Positions 21,991-33,100 are shown, counted from the first letter of the stretch. The stretch is 64,000 bases of DNA from Catenaria anguillulae PL171 (GCA_002102555.1 MCFL01000064.1:1-64000), one strand, 5' to 3'. Numbers and translations: made by a program. The notes: generated from the sequence alone by a model not told the origin.

Positions 21991-22340
21991 CCAGTGGTTT
22001 TGGCATAGTGGCAGCACTCCCGCCTTGCAAGGCGAAGGTTGTGGGTTCGAACCCCACCCAAGTCATCTGGTGCACATGTGGTTGCTTGGTCTCTGCTCCA
22101 CATTGCCTCCTTCTGTCCCCTGGCCTCCTGGCCCCTGCACCTGCATTGCTTGTATTCTTGCTTTGCGCACCCTTTGTTGGTGGCTGTACAAGAACGAATC
22201 AAACCAAAGGTCCAAGGCCCCAAGCAAGTACCCAAGTGCCAAGTCCAAGGAGTTGTGTGTTTGTGTGTATGAGCTTGTGTCTTTGTGTATCAATGGTTAG
22301 ATCTCCCTCAGTACATAGGTTGCTTGTATTTTTTAAAAAA
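21991..22340 (+). mobile_element. tRNA-derived SINE
   Basis: 350 bp flanked by a perfect 19-bp duplication, AAATTCAAATTCCACGGCG (21,972-21,990 and 22,341-22,359). The head has RNA polymerase III boxes with tRNA spacing: box A TGGCATAGTGG (22,001-22,011) and box B GGTTCGAACCC (22,044-22,054). An anticodon-like CTTGCAA sequence lies between. A tRNA-unrelated body and a TTTTTTAAAAAA tail follow. The acceptor stem does not pair, so this is not a functional tRNA. Confidence 0.88.
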
Positions 22341-22917
22341 AAATTCAAATTCCACGGCGACTCAAACTTGTTACACTCAATCACATCCTCATCCTCATCC
22401 TTTTTTTTTTTTTTTTTTTTTTTTACATCACTACCACATGTATTGAAGCCGAAAAACCAACACAATAGCCCTGAAATAAGGTACAAGAGCCAGAAGGTCA
22501 CAGATCCAAAACACTCAATAAACAACAAAAGCAAGCAGGGAAAATGGCAAGCAGTTGGTGGTAGGGGCACTTGGCCATGGGGTGAAAAAAGAGGGTGAGG
22601 AGGAGAGGGAAAAAGAGGAGGTAAACAGAAAGGGAGTAACAAAATCAAAAAGTTAACAATCAACCATATCATGGGTGCACAGTTTCAACGACACACAAAA
22701 GAAAATCAGGTTCAAAAACAAATGATGGAGAACAGGGTAAGTTCAACAAGAGACATGGAGGGATGGAAGAGAAATTACGCCACAAGCACAGAGATAGCCA
22801 TAGGGGACGGCGAGGGGACAAAAATAGAGTGTGTACCTGGCTGTACTCCAACACGAGTAGCAAAGCGTTGCTCTGCATGGCCAAATCTGAATCGGGGGGT
22901 CGAGAGCCCTGGGAATG

Positions 22918-23167
22918 TTTTTTTTTTTTTTTTTTGGATCACTACCACCTGTATTGAAGCTGAAAACCAACATAGAAGTCTTGAAAGAAGGTACAAGAGC
23001 AGGAAGGTCACAGATCCAAGACACTCAACGGATGACAAGAGCAAGCAGAGAAAATGGCAAGCAATTGGTGGTAGGGGCACGTGGCCATGGGACAACAGAG
23101 AGGGCAAGGTAGAGAAGAGAGAGAGAAAGAGAGAAGAAAGAGAGAGAGAAAGAGAGAAGAGGAGAGA

Positions 23168-23243
<76 letters not shown>

Positions 23244-24696
23244 GAGAGAGGAGAGAGAGGAAGAGGAGAGAGAGAGGAGAAGAAGAAGAAGAAGAAGTAA
23301 GCAGACGGAAAGTAACAGGGTCTGAGGTCGACATTCAACCACACCACGGATGCACACAATGAACAACATGCAACAAAGAACCAAGACAGTTCGAAGTCAA
23401 ATAAAGGGAAGCAGAGCCAACACAACGGTGAGCATACAAGGACAAGGGAAGGTTACGCCATACGCGCAGAGGTAGAAGTTGGAGAGAGCAAGGGGACAAA
23501 AACAGAATGTGTACCCGACTGTACCCCGACACGGGTAGCAAAGCGTTGCTGTGAGTGTCCAAACCCAAACCTGGGGGTTGAGAGCCCTGGGAAGGTGCCG
23601 TGGAATCGCCATTCGCTAAAGGAAACCAGTGCATGCGAGACTGATGAGGAGCCAACGAGGGGTGGGCAGCCAGCGTGGCACTCGTAGATGTAATGTGCGG
23701 CAACGAGCGCAAGGTTCATGGGCGACTGATGGGCCACTGGGGCGCCTGCCTCCTGACAGTGGGGACATTGACAGGGCTGCCGGGCCGCAAGCGGGTTTTC
23801 TGGCATGCGTTGCTCGATCGGTCCAACAAGCCTGCAACGCTCCTTCCACAGCACAGTTTGGATGGTCGTAGAAGCGATTGAGACAATTCGCGCGAGGATA
23901 GATACGAGGTTGGGAAATTGTTGTCTCAGGCGCACCTCGACTACGCATGCTGCAGTTGCCCGTAACTTGGCTGGATCCATTAGCCGCTCGACAAGTGTCT
24001 TCGCTGCCGCTTGGTGTGCCGTCATCCTGCGGCGCCGTAGCAGCTCCACAACTTGTTCGTGCACATCCAATCGGCATGTCCAGAGTATGTTGGCAAGTGT
24101 GCGACACCTGAGCCAATGCCGCTGATCGTCGAGAGCACCGCAGAGCACACAATTTGGGGACGGCACCCGCTCTGGCCAATATTTGTGGAGTTGAGCGCGA
24201 GTTGGCAGGCGGCTCGTCAAAACCTTGACGCGGAACGTGACTGATGCGTCGTCGGCAAACGACGCGGACATGGCTGATGCCTTGCGACCATTGCGAATGG
24301 CCCGTCAAACACCATCAGATCAGGCTGCCCAACCAACTTGAGCATATGCGAGTACAAATCGATGCGGGATTGTATCTGTGCTTGACACCGAATTGCGCGG
24401 CCCACCTGCGCATACACCAGCTCATGGCCTACCTGCACCAGCGCGCCGAAGTCAATTGCGCCCAGAAACCGTGGCGAAAAGGCGTACATCTCACGGCAAT
24501 TTGCACCACAACGGGCAAGCTCGTCAGCCTTCTCGTTCCCTGCATTCCCATCATGGCCCTTGACTTTCACGAGATCCAGCACGAGCTTCTTTTCCTTGAC
24601 CAGTGCACGAAGGACAAGTAACAAGTCGTGCAGCGGCGACGGGTGACGTGGCCCAATCGCCTTGGCATCGGGCAGGCCCAGAAACATGGGAACAAG
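22918..24696 (-). mobile_element. 5'-truncated LINE copy B, nested inside copy A
   Basis: Flanked by the 15-16 bp duplication GAGAGCCCTGGGAATG (22,902-22,917 and 24,696-24,711). The poly(A) tail is the T run at 22,918-22,936. The copy starts within RNase H (LVPMFLGLPDAK) and includes the 3' UTR with an AG/CT microsatellite at ~23,110-23,285. Confidence 0.9.
23453..24696 (-). pseudogene. LINE copy B ORF2 fragment: RNase H end and zinc motif
   Basis: It carries KGHDGNAGNEKADELA, a frame change near 24,260, then CVLCGALDDQRHW and the C-terminal extension (VVELLRRRRMTAHQAAAKTL) that LINE copy 1 loses through its deletion at 9609. It therefore shows what the intact ORF2 C-terminus of this family looks like, including a second Cys pair (QPCQCPHCQ). 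Confidence 0.78.
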
Positions 24697-24711
24697 AGAG
24701 CCCTGGGAATG

Positions 24712-25345
24712 TGCCGTGGAATCGCCACTCATCAAAGGAAACTGGCACTTGCGAGGTGGTCAGGGAGCCAGCAAGTGGTGGGCAGCCAACATGGCACTCG
24801 TGGATGTAGTGCGCGGCAATGAGTGCGGAATCCATGAGCGACCGCCGGGTCCCTGAGGTGCGTCCCTCTTGGCAATGGGCACACTGGCAGGGCTGATGAG
24901 TTGACCGTTCCTCTGGTGCGCACCGCTCAATTGGTCCAACAAGCCTGCAATGTTCCTTCCACAATACAGTCCGGATGGTCGTGGAGGCAATGGCAACAAT
25001 CTGCGCGAGACCGGGTGCAAGTTGGGGGAACTGCTGTCGCAAGTGAACGTCAACCACGCACGCTGCTGTCGCTCGGATCTTGGGCAAGCTCATGAGTTGC
25101 TCGACCAGTGTTCTTGCAGACACACAGTGCGCTGTCATCTTACGGCACCGTAGCAGCCCCAACACTTGATCATGCACGTCTAGCTGGCACGTCCAGAGAA
25201 AGTCTGCGAGCACTGGGCATCTGAACCAGTGCCGTTGATCGTCAAGCGCACCACAAAGCACACAATTCGGGGATGGTACCTGGCCCGGCCAATACTTGTG
25301 GAGCTGGGCGCGAGTTGGCAGGCGGCCCGTCAAAACCTTGACGCG
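24712..25345 (-). pseudogene. LINE copy A ORF2 fragment
   Basis: The open frame on the minus strand begins RVKVLTGRLPTRAQLHKYWP directly after the gypsy-2 codons for WVDEDVI. It then has CVLCGALDDQRHW and the C-terminal extension with QPCQCAHCQ. It is more diverged from copies 1 and B than they are from each other. Confidence 0.75.
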
Positions 25346-25361
25346 AATCACATCCTCATCC

Positions 25362-27312
25362 ACCCACGTGCCCACCTGCCCTTCCACGACAACCTTCTTT
25401 TCGTGCGTGAATTGGCGCTCCCGCTCATGCACGGGGCGTTCCTTGCCTGGCAGAATGTTGACATCGACCGTGGACAGCGGGTGGGTGCACGCATTGCTTT
25501 TTGGAATGGACGCGTTCTCGTCAATCAGGCGCTGGACGTCGTCCGGGAGCGCCGCGATGAGCGATGGTTGATCCTCAGGGAAGAGTGCAGGTCGCTCGTC
25601 AATCTCAGGATCGAGACGCGGCTGCCTGCCCTGCTTGGGATCCAAGTTTTCAACGCTGATACCGAGCATGTGGAGCGTGGTGTTGCCAATGAGAGGCGGA
25701 ATGTTGATATCCAAATCGTAAATGCCAAAGCGACAAACGACGGATCGACCGTTGAAGCGAAGGAGCGTATCGACAATGCCGAGGCATGGCGACAGGCCGC
25801 CGATCCCACGGATGGCCATGGGCTCGGGCGGCGGTCGAACGTGGTCGCGGAGAATTGCTCGTCAGCGGCATCCTCGCTCGCGCGCTTGTTGCCAGCATTA
25901 GCCGACGCATTGTCGGCGGCAGATCCGGCATTGCCAGCCTCAAGCACCAACACGTCGGCGGGGCGAGCTGAGTTTGCTGCTGCGCCTTGCGGCTGATGGC
26001 CATGATCGGCCGTGCTACTTGTATGCCCGTTCTGCGCAGTGTACTTGTTCGTGTAGCCGCCACGGTAACCACCGCGATGCCCACCACGGTATCCGCCACC
26101 ACGGGATGATGAGCCTGAATGGTTTTGCGAACCATCCTTGGCACTCTGCGTCTGCGCACCATCCTTGTTGTCGGTCGGCGACTTGCTCAAGCTCGTGGTG
26201 CTCGACTTGGCGTTGTTTTGCACTTTGGGATAGAACCCGATTGGTGTGCCAATGAGGTGGCGGAACATGGAAGGTTCGATGCGCGGGAATACGCGGTTGT
26301 TGAGTTCGCGGAGGACAGTGCGGATGTCCGTCGAGGTGTTGTCCGCCGCCTCGAACCAAGTGGTCTTGACCTCGGTCGGCCAGATCGAGGCAATGACGCC
26401 AATGACGATATTCTTGACAATGGGCGAGCGCCAAAGGGGGTTGTCCTCGGGATGCGTGCCTCGGGGCAAGTACACGAGCAATGCCAGTGAAACAGCGATT
26501 ATGTAGTCAGCGACCGTTTTGCCCTCCACCGGCAACACATCCTGGAACGCCATCCGTTGCGCATGGCGCTTGGGCCAGTCGAGAGTGTCCAACAGGCGGC
26601 GGAACAACTCGCCCTCGTCCAAATTGTTCGGGAAACGTGAAATGTCGGCGCGGGCGCGCTCGGAGAAGTACCGAATGCTGCGCTTGAGGTTGGCCACCAT
26701 CGTGTCTTGGTGGTTACCCGCCCGCAAACGCAATTGTGCCACCAACTCGGCAACCGTCTCGGCTCGCTCAAAGGTCATGCGGGCGAGCGCCGAGGGAATC
26801 GATTGACCAGCTGGAATGTACACCAGCGGGTTGTTGGTTGCTTCTTTGTCGGCATCCTTGTTAGGCGGCGCAGCGAATGGGTCGCGGGCTTTGCCTTTGG
26901 CGGCGAGCTGCTCAAGGATCGGAGCGAGCTTGTCGAGGTACTTCTGGTAGCGCGAGACGCCTCGCTCCAAGGGTTTGATGCGGGCGTCCACATCGATCGT
27001 GGGGTCCGCCTCGTAGTCGCGCTCAAGTTGGTCTTGCTGCTCCTCTAGTTGCTGTTGCTGCCTGGCAAAGTACTGCTTGGCCCGCAGCAGGACCGTTGAG
27101 TTGGGCGTCACCAGTTCTGTGTTGGTGAGTTTGATGGCTTGGCGCTCGAAGAAGCGCTCGCTGGCAGCGTCGCCCGCCGATTGCAGCCATTCAAGGATGG
27201 CGTGGGGCTCGAGGGCACCGATATTGTCGATTTGCTGATCCGTGAAGTCGGCCATTGTTGTTTGAAAGTGCGACGTTGAGCGAGACGAAAGTGTGGTTGG
27301 ATTTGTGGCCAA
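25362..27312 (-). pseudogene. gypsy-2 gag and protease remnant
   Basis: The gag start is near 27,312, or at the internal ATG giving MADFTDQQIDN. It aligns with gypsy-1 gag through NPLWRSPIVKN and FRHLIGTPIGF to an RGG stretch (RGGHRGGYRGGY). The frame then passes, at about 25,830, directly into the post-active-site part of protease (IRGIGGLSPCLG). The gag C-terminus and the DTGS-bearing segment are missing compared with gypsy-1. The block stops at WVDEDVI, where LINE A entered. Confidence 0.8.
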
Positions 27313-27422
27313 TGGAATGAGTCGGCAAAGAGTGGAGCTAAGCGACGATGGATGGGGTTAAGCGACGACGGCCAGGTTGTTGTGTGCTGGGAAATTCTGT
27401 TGGCAGAACTTGAAGAAAAAAA

Positions 27423-27522
27423 TGTTGGCGTGCTTGCATAGGTAAGACTAGAAGGTCATCAAGCACAGGTAGTATACACACGTGAACGGCATACACATAC
27501 ACTCTCCTACACAACCCCAACA
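27423..27522 (-). repeat. gypsy-2 5' LTR with internal deletion
   Basis: 100 bp matching the outer parts of 11,061-11,554: TGTTGGCGTGCTTGC at one end and CACACAACCCCAACA-type sequence at the other. About 110 bp between GTAGTATA and CACGTGAACGG are missing. Confidence 0.75.
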
Positions 27523-28095
27523 GAGGCTGCTTGTTCTCATCAGCCAGCAAGTCGTCACCGTTGCGCTTGTCGCCACAAGCGAGGGTGGCCACGGGGAGAG
27601 TGGCCACGCCTACAACTTGAGGCGGACTGGCGGGGCGGGACGAAGAGCGTCGCAACGACAACGAGACACTTGTGCGACTTGTGCGACTGGACTGACGACT
27701 TGACCGAATGTGCCCCCTGGATCCGACTGCGTCCTTGCGCATGGCGGCCTTGCGCTCGCGCTCCTGCCGGGCATTTTTTCCTTGACGGCCTGGGCGAAGT
27801 AGGTAAGGAACAAATCCAAAATGGCAAACAAGTCCTCCGGGTTCCGTGCGACCACCTTTGCAGACTCGTCGGTGCACTCTGGATTGTCACCAAGGTACCG
27901 GGCAATGGCAAGCCACTCAGTCCACATCTTGGATCGCGCTCTTGTGGCAGCGTCGAGAGTGTGGGTGGCGACAAGGGTCGCATCGCCACCCAACGCAACT
28001 GGCTGCCGAGCTTGGCGCAGATTCTTGTGCTGGTTGAGATACTGCTGCTTGCGCGTTGATCGTGCTGGAAAGCACAGTTGGAAACAGGTGACCAA
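27523..28095 (-). pseudogene. Formin-like FH2 C-terminus and basic tail, broken
   Basis: On the minus strand one frame reads MWTEWLAIARYLGDNPE ... NPEDLFAILDLFLTYFAQAVK, resembling the end of a formin FH2 domain. A one-base shift at an A run (~27,775) then leads to ARQERERKAAMRKDA, a basic tail of the kind that follows FH2. It ends in KRNGDDLLADENKQP just before the gypsy-2 LTR, which interrupts the last codons. Formins nucleate and elongate actin filaments (family knowledge). No FH1 or FH2 core is present, so this is a fragment. The assignment rests on pattern resemblance only. Confidence 0.42.
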
Positions 28096-28099
28096 TCAT

Positions 28100-28596
28100 T
28101 ACGATATCCGTAGCTGACCTTTGGGTGTTGTCCACAATCACCTTCATGAGCTGGACGGTATCACTCCTACCAAGCCCCTCACGCACCAATGGCACCAATC
28201 GCGACTTGATTGCTTCATTCTCTGGCCCAGCCAACAAGTACTGAATCAGGATACTGGCTGATTCTTTGAGCCCACAGCGCACAAGAAACTCTTGTCGCCT
28301 GCAGGCAAATCCTTGGAGCAGCTTGTGTTCCGGGAAAGGCGGGAATGCGGCCAGGTCGTTCGACGTGTACAGGGTACTTGTCGTGATATGTGAGCAGGGT
28401 ATCGATGAGCAAGGACGCAACGGCCTGTGCCTCCTTGTACATGACGAGCGCATTGGCCAGAAGAGGCATCACGTGGCCCAGGAGATATGGCGAACTCACG
28501 TACGAGTCCATCGAAGCAAAAGGGCGCTTGAGAATGTGGAGAATGTCGGATTTGAGCGGCGATTTAGGGAGCAGTTGCAAAAGGGACGAGACCATG
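28100..28596 (-). pseudogene. Helical-repeat protein fragment, unassigned
   Basis: The minus-strand frame SPYLLGHVMPLLANALVMYKEAQAV switches near 28,370 by one base into FPEHKLLQGF ... ESASILIQYLLAGPENEAIKSRLVPLVREGLG. Its Leu-rich amphipathic helices look ARM/HEAT-like. A GTCAGC...TTCCAG segment (~28,112-28,055) could be an intron linking it to the formin-like piece, but the phases do not fit. I do not recognise the family. Confidence 0.3.
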
Positions 28597-28694
28597 AACC
28601 TGAATACAAAAGGCTACATGAATGCAATCGCAATGAGTGCTGTTGGAAATGAACAGAAAAGCTGCAACCAGCCTTGCATGTACCATTGACAACA

Positions 28695-28960
28695 TCACCC
28701 CACACAAGGCCACTTGTTGTCATCAGCCAGCAAGTCCTCGCCGTTCCGCTTGCGACCACGAGCGAGGGTGACCACGGGCAGTGCGGTCACGCCTTCAATT
28801 TGAGGCACTGGACTGGGGGGCTGGGTGCCCAAGTAGATGCAGACGATGAGGCAGCCGACGATGCATGGCCAAACGAGGTAGATGATGATCCATACATCTA
28901 CAAATGCGACGTATGAATAGTCAGTCCTTTCCATTGTTAATCAGGTCACATTTGGGTCCA

Positions 28961-29014
<54 letters not shown>

Positions 29015-29405
29015 TGTAGGTATACGTACATTGTCTGTATCCCAGCCGGTCGGATCATACAGCATTTGATTGATGAACCAGGGGAATGGTGCCGAGCGCG
29101 CTTGGACCCAAATGCGGCGGAAACTCCCAAAGAGCGGTTCACCCAATCCGCCTGGTGCATCGAGGAACACATGAAGGCGTTAGATACAGTTGTACAGCAC
29201 TGCATACATGAACAGAACGTACGTTTATGTCAGTGTCACTGTCTTGAGACTCAATCGGATCCAGCGAGTTGGCACAATCGCGCTTGGGGCGAGACTGGAT
29301 GGCACCACCAGGAGGGGGAATGAGGCGATTGTCCATGGTGGCCGCGGCGGGAAAAGAATCACGGATGCGACGGCGTTGAAAGTAAGCTCGAAAAGAAAGC
29401 TCCAT
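28695..29405 (-). CDS. Hypothetical small single-pass membrane protein
   Basis: Likely three exons on the minus strand. The first starts MELSFRAYFQRRR (29,405) or at the downstream MDNRLIPPPGG. The second holds FINQMLYDPTGWDT (~29,030-29,160). The last has a transmembrane stretch (WIIIYLVWPCIVGCLIVCIYLG) and a polar tail ending EDLLADDNKWPCVG. Splice phases between exons 1, 2 and 3 could not be reconciled fully, so exon boundaries are tentative. A CA repeat (28,962-29,002) lies in the second intron. The tail resembles the end of the formin-like fragment at 27,523-27,620. Function unknown. Confidence 0.4.
28962..29002. repeat. CA dinucleotide microsatellite
   Basis: About 20 units of CA, inside a probable intron of the small membrane-protein gene. 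Confidence 0.95.
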
Positions 29406-30127
29406 CGAAAGCTCGCGTGTTCACATAGCTCTTGCTTGCTCCATTACAATTATAATATCATTCCTTCAAAGACTGGGACACACCATCAGTCGACTTGGAA
29501 AGGGTTAGAAGGGTTTCAACTTGAAGGGCATGCGTCGAATGTCGGTGACAGAGGCGGGACATGTGACAGAGGCCGAAGAGGTACCAGTGCCCGTGGGCCG
29601 GCGGACGAAGGCGAAGTGGAAGGAGACGGTGGCATGCGAGCGAGACGGGGCGGTCGAGAATGAGTTGGGCAGCAGAGATGCACGTGGTTGAGGAGGCATG
29701 TGACAGCGCTCGTCACCGCGTATGTTCGGCCTCGGCCGAGATGTGAGTGAAGGCAGGCTCATAAGTAAAGAGAGGACTTGAGCATATGTGGCGACCATGA
29801 GAGTGCGGACCGAGCCGGCACCTTGTTTGGCTGTGACTCGTGAGACGGTGAGACGGAGGCGTGCGCCGCGTCGAGAGGTCTGCCTCGATCATTTGGTGTT
29901 GGGGGATCATGTCAAGTCCATGTCGAGGATGTATTTACATACATACTAGCAGCTACATATTCACACGCATGCCACTCCGGACATTTGCCAATCGAGCGCT
30001 CATGCAGCCTGAGCAATGGAGCAATTGAGCATTTGAGCAGCAGATTCAGATTCAGATTCAGATTCAGATTCCCTCAACAGGCTCGCCACGCCGAAACGAA
30101 ATCGAGCGGTCCGGTGTCCATTCAATC
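29406..30127. other. Intergenic region between divergent genes
   Basis: No supported gene. It contains an AGATTC hexamer repeat (five units, 30,042-30,071) about 60 bp before the VPS16 start. Open frames here are short and unlike proteins. It probably serves as a shared promoter region (inference). Confidence 0.5.
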
Positions 30128-33100
30128 ATGTCGTCGGCCGCCATCACACGCGCCGGCTGGATCCCACTGGGTGACTCGGCCATTGTCCACCGTCCCATCT
30201 ACGCACTCGGCGGCGGCCGTGACTCTTCCCCATCCCACGCCACCTGGCAGCACGCTCGTCTCGAGCACCTTCACGTTGCCATCTCTCCGTCTGGCTCTTT
30301 CATTGGTTGCGCTTCACACTTTTCTTTGCTTTCCGAGTTTGGCATCAAATTGCTGATTCTCCTTGCTCGCACATTCGTAACAGCGTCCTGCCGAAACGAC
30401 CACAAGCCTTTCTTTGCGACCAATGCGTCGTCCATGGCCATTCCTCTCGCAATCCACCGGGCAAACGGACAGCTCGTTCGTTCCATACCCGTACGTTGGA
30501 TGCAAACATACTGTTGTTCCGTGTCACCAGTTTCCAAGAGCTAATTAATTGGTGCATGCTCGACAGTGGGAGCGTGAACTTGCGTCCATTTTGACACTTG
30601 GCTGGACCGACACGGAGGCGTTGGTCGCAGTTCTTGACGACGGCACTGTCCGCATTTATCCTCTCTACGGCGAGCCTACCTTTGCTTCCCTTGGAGACGT
30701 CTGCACAATGCTACTCTCGCATGGCAACCCGTTCTGCCCATCACTGATCCCGCCGAGTGACATCTTTGCATCGCACAGGAGGCCCGAAATGGTATTGCCT
30801 CGTGTGCAATCTGGCCAACAGGCATGGCGGCATTGACTACCACTGGTTTTTTCGTCGTGATTCGATCTTGGAAGGCGCCCATTCCTCGCATGTACTCTCA
30901 TTATCGTACGACCTTCCATATGACTTTCCAACTGCGTGTCAATGGCTGATGTTACTCCTTTCTTTTGTTCTCTTCGTTTAGAGGTGCCGAATACGCCTCC
31001 TGCATGGACATTTGTCCCCGAACATTTGACCGATTCCGGCTCCATCGAGCTGCTGGTGCCACTTGCAAAATCTCTCATTCGCGTCAGCGAGATGGATGCT
31101 GACGAGCGCGTATGCATTTTCGTCCTGCTTTGTTCTTGTCTGACTTGACTCCTGACCTCAATATCCGATAGCCGTTTGGAAGCGTCCTCCATCTCAAAAG
31201 CTCTCCAAGCTCCAATTTCATGGCCAGTTTATCAAGTCATCTCGCGTTGGAAATCTGTCTTGCTGCTTCGCTGAAGGTCACAAGCTCAATTGACTTGACC
31301 GGCATCGTTGGTGGTGATGGATCCACGGCTCAGCTGGCTTGGTGCGCACCTCGTTTCTTCGCATTATCTTGCTAGCCCGCTGACTGACCGGAGGCTGATT
31401 GGTTAAGGTGTGGTGACGATGCAGTTTTGGCTGCGTTTGACGATTTTGTGGTTTTGCTGCACATTTCGGGTGAGCATCATGTGTACGTCATGGCACTTGC
31501 TTGCTTTCTCAAACATGCAACTCAACATACGCAACAATAGGGTAGACTTGCTTGATCCAGTCAAGCTGAGCGAGTCGTTCGATAGCACCTTTTGCCTTTC
31601 CCCGCATGATTTTTCGTTGTTTAGCGTTGTTCCATGTTCGTTGTTTCTTGTTTGCCATCACTTGCTCCAGCTGTGGCAAATGCCAACTGATGCCCCCTTC
31701 TCCAGACCCGGTTCTTACCGCTTTCAAGTACGGCTCCACCCATCCCGTCGCTTTGCTTTTGGACGCATTCGACCATTACGGGAAACGCTCCCCACAGGCA
31801 GTTGATTTGCTTGAGTCGCTTCTGCGTTCCAATCAGCTCGATGTGGCTCTCAACGCCTGCCTCGAAGCAGCAGCCCATGCCTGGGACGTCAAAGAACAGC
31901 GCTCGCTGTTGTCAGCCGTTCAATTTGGCCGCGCGTGGTTGCATGTGGCCACATCATCTGCAGAAACACACCGCACGGAGCCCGTCGCTCCGCTGTTTTC
32001 ATTGGCGCAAGGCCAAGTGTCCCCGGATACTGGGGTTCGTGATACGCTTGTTTTGTCGTCCAATCGCCTTCGCGTCCTCAACACCGCCCGTCAACTTGGT
32101 TACCCCGTTTCTCAAGCCACTATTGCCGGTATGGGTGGTGACCCAGCCCTCATTCGCCTTTTCACCCACGCGCGCGACCACCAGCTTGCTGTGCGAGCTG
32201 CCGAGTTGCTGGGTCTCGACCATGTCAAAACCCAAGCAGTCCTCGATTGGGCAAGGCTTCGTCTCACCACATCTCCTGTTGATGGCAATGTCCCTGGTGC
32301 TGTTGATGTTGTGATCCAACGTGTCTTCTCACAAGTCCCACCAGGCTCCCCCGCGCTCGACTTTAGCGACCTCGCGATCTCTGCAAGTCGAGTTGGTCGC
32401 CCGGACGTTGCTGCTCACGTGCTCAAGTACGAAAGCAACATCAGCCGCCAAGTCCCATTGCTTTTGGAACTCCAGCAACCTGTCCTTGCCCTGTCTCGTG
32501 CTGTTGAGAGCCATGACCGCGATTTGGGTGCGCTCGTCATATTCCTTCCGATTGCTCTTTACGCAACAGTATCGCTCATACCCTTGGTCCACCTTCTTTG
32601 CTTCAGTTTACCTTGTCCTCATTTACTTGCGCAAAACATTGATGCTCCCGGCATTTGTCCGCGCTGTGCGCGACGTTCCCGGCGCCTACGCTTTCTTGGA
32701 GCAGTACGCCCGCAGCAATGACCGAAAGCTTCTGCATGACTGCTACAGCCTCGAAGACCAAAATCTCGAACTGGGCAACTTGTTGTTGGAGGATGCCGCA
32801 ATGGCCAACGTACGTCAATGCGGGTTTCATTTTCATGCGAATGTAATTTATTGAGCTGTGATACTGACGGACGACGGATTGTGAGCGCGTAAACAGTCAG
32901 TTGAGAACAAGATGGCGCTGTTGCGCGACGCAGCCCATGCGTTTTCCCGTTCGAAAACGGCAGCAAATGAGCAGCGCGTGACGGAGCAGCACATCCAGCT
33001 TCTCCACTATCAAGCGCAACTGGCGCAAAAGTACCCGCCCACGAACAATCGCGGTCCGGCTTGGGAATCATTGTCGATTGGTGAGACATTGGTGCAGCTC

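Larger units (their letters stand above)
20245..22400 (-). pseudogene. gypsy-2 RT and RNase H region, split by a MITE and a SINE
   Basis: Homologous to gypsy-1 pol throughout. RNase H (FFVAMDASN, FTDHEALQ) lies at 20,439-20,800. The RT palm (YIDDLVIFS) and fingers lie at 21,471-21,972, and the start of RT (DEDVIECNKFESPWNLNF) at 22,341-22,400. The MITE breaks the frame between LGHVIGNG and the AIRPAL segment. The SINE sits at the PWNLNLVV motif. Apart from insertions this region is better preserved than the integrase end. Confidence 0.85.
22401..25345 (-). mobile_element. 5'-truncated LINE copy A, itself interrupted
   Basis: Flanked by AATCACATCCTCATCC (22,379-22,394 and 25,346-25,361), with an extra TCATCC next to the poly(T) on the left. 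The 24-base T run (22,401-22,424) is the poly(A) tail on the minus strand. The 5' end is truncated within ORF2 just before the terminal zinc motif. LINE copy B is inserted at 22,918-24,696. Confidence 0.9.
11061..27522 (-). mobile_element. Old Ty3/gypsy chromovirus (gypsy-2), host of five nested insertions
   Basis: Related LTR segments bound it (11,061-11,554 and 27,423-27,522), both beginning TGTTGG and ending CCCCAACA on the plus strand. Reading on the minus strand from 27,312, the order is gag, protease remnant, RT, RNase H, integrase, chromodomain. The element is broken by gypsy-1, a MITE, a SINE and LINEs A and B. It has lost the protease active site and carries frameshifts. The flanking pentamers GAGGC/GTGGC agree at four of five positions, as expected of a decayed 5-bp target duplication. 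Confidence 0.85.

Noticed and set aside
21993-22065. Functional tRNA gene
   Set aside because: Box A, box B and an anticodon-like loop are present, but the acceptor strands do not pair and the anticodon stem is faulty. Flanking duplications show it is a SINE head.
22671-23300. Arg/Glu-repeat protein
   Set aside because: Produced by translating the AG microsatellite and LINE 3' UTR; not a gene.
29505-29798. Small proteins on the minus strand near 29.6 kb
   Set aside because: Pro/Ser/Arg-rich frames without motifs, splice support or good start context.
30128-30544. VPS16 exon 1 continuing unspliced to 30,544
   Set aside because: The frame is open only because the 72-nt segment at ~30,311-30,382 has a length divisible by three. 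VPS16 homology jumps across it and again at 30,490.
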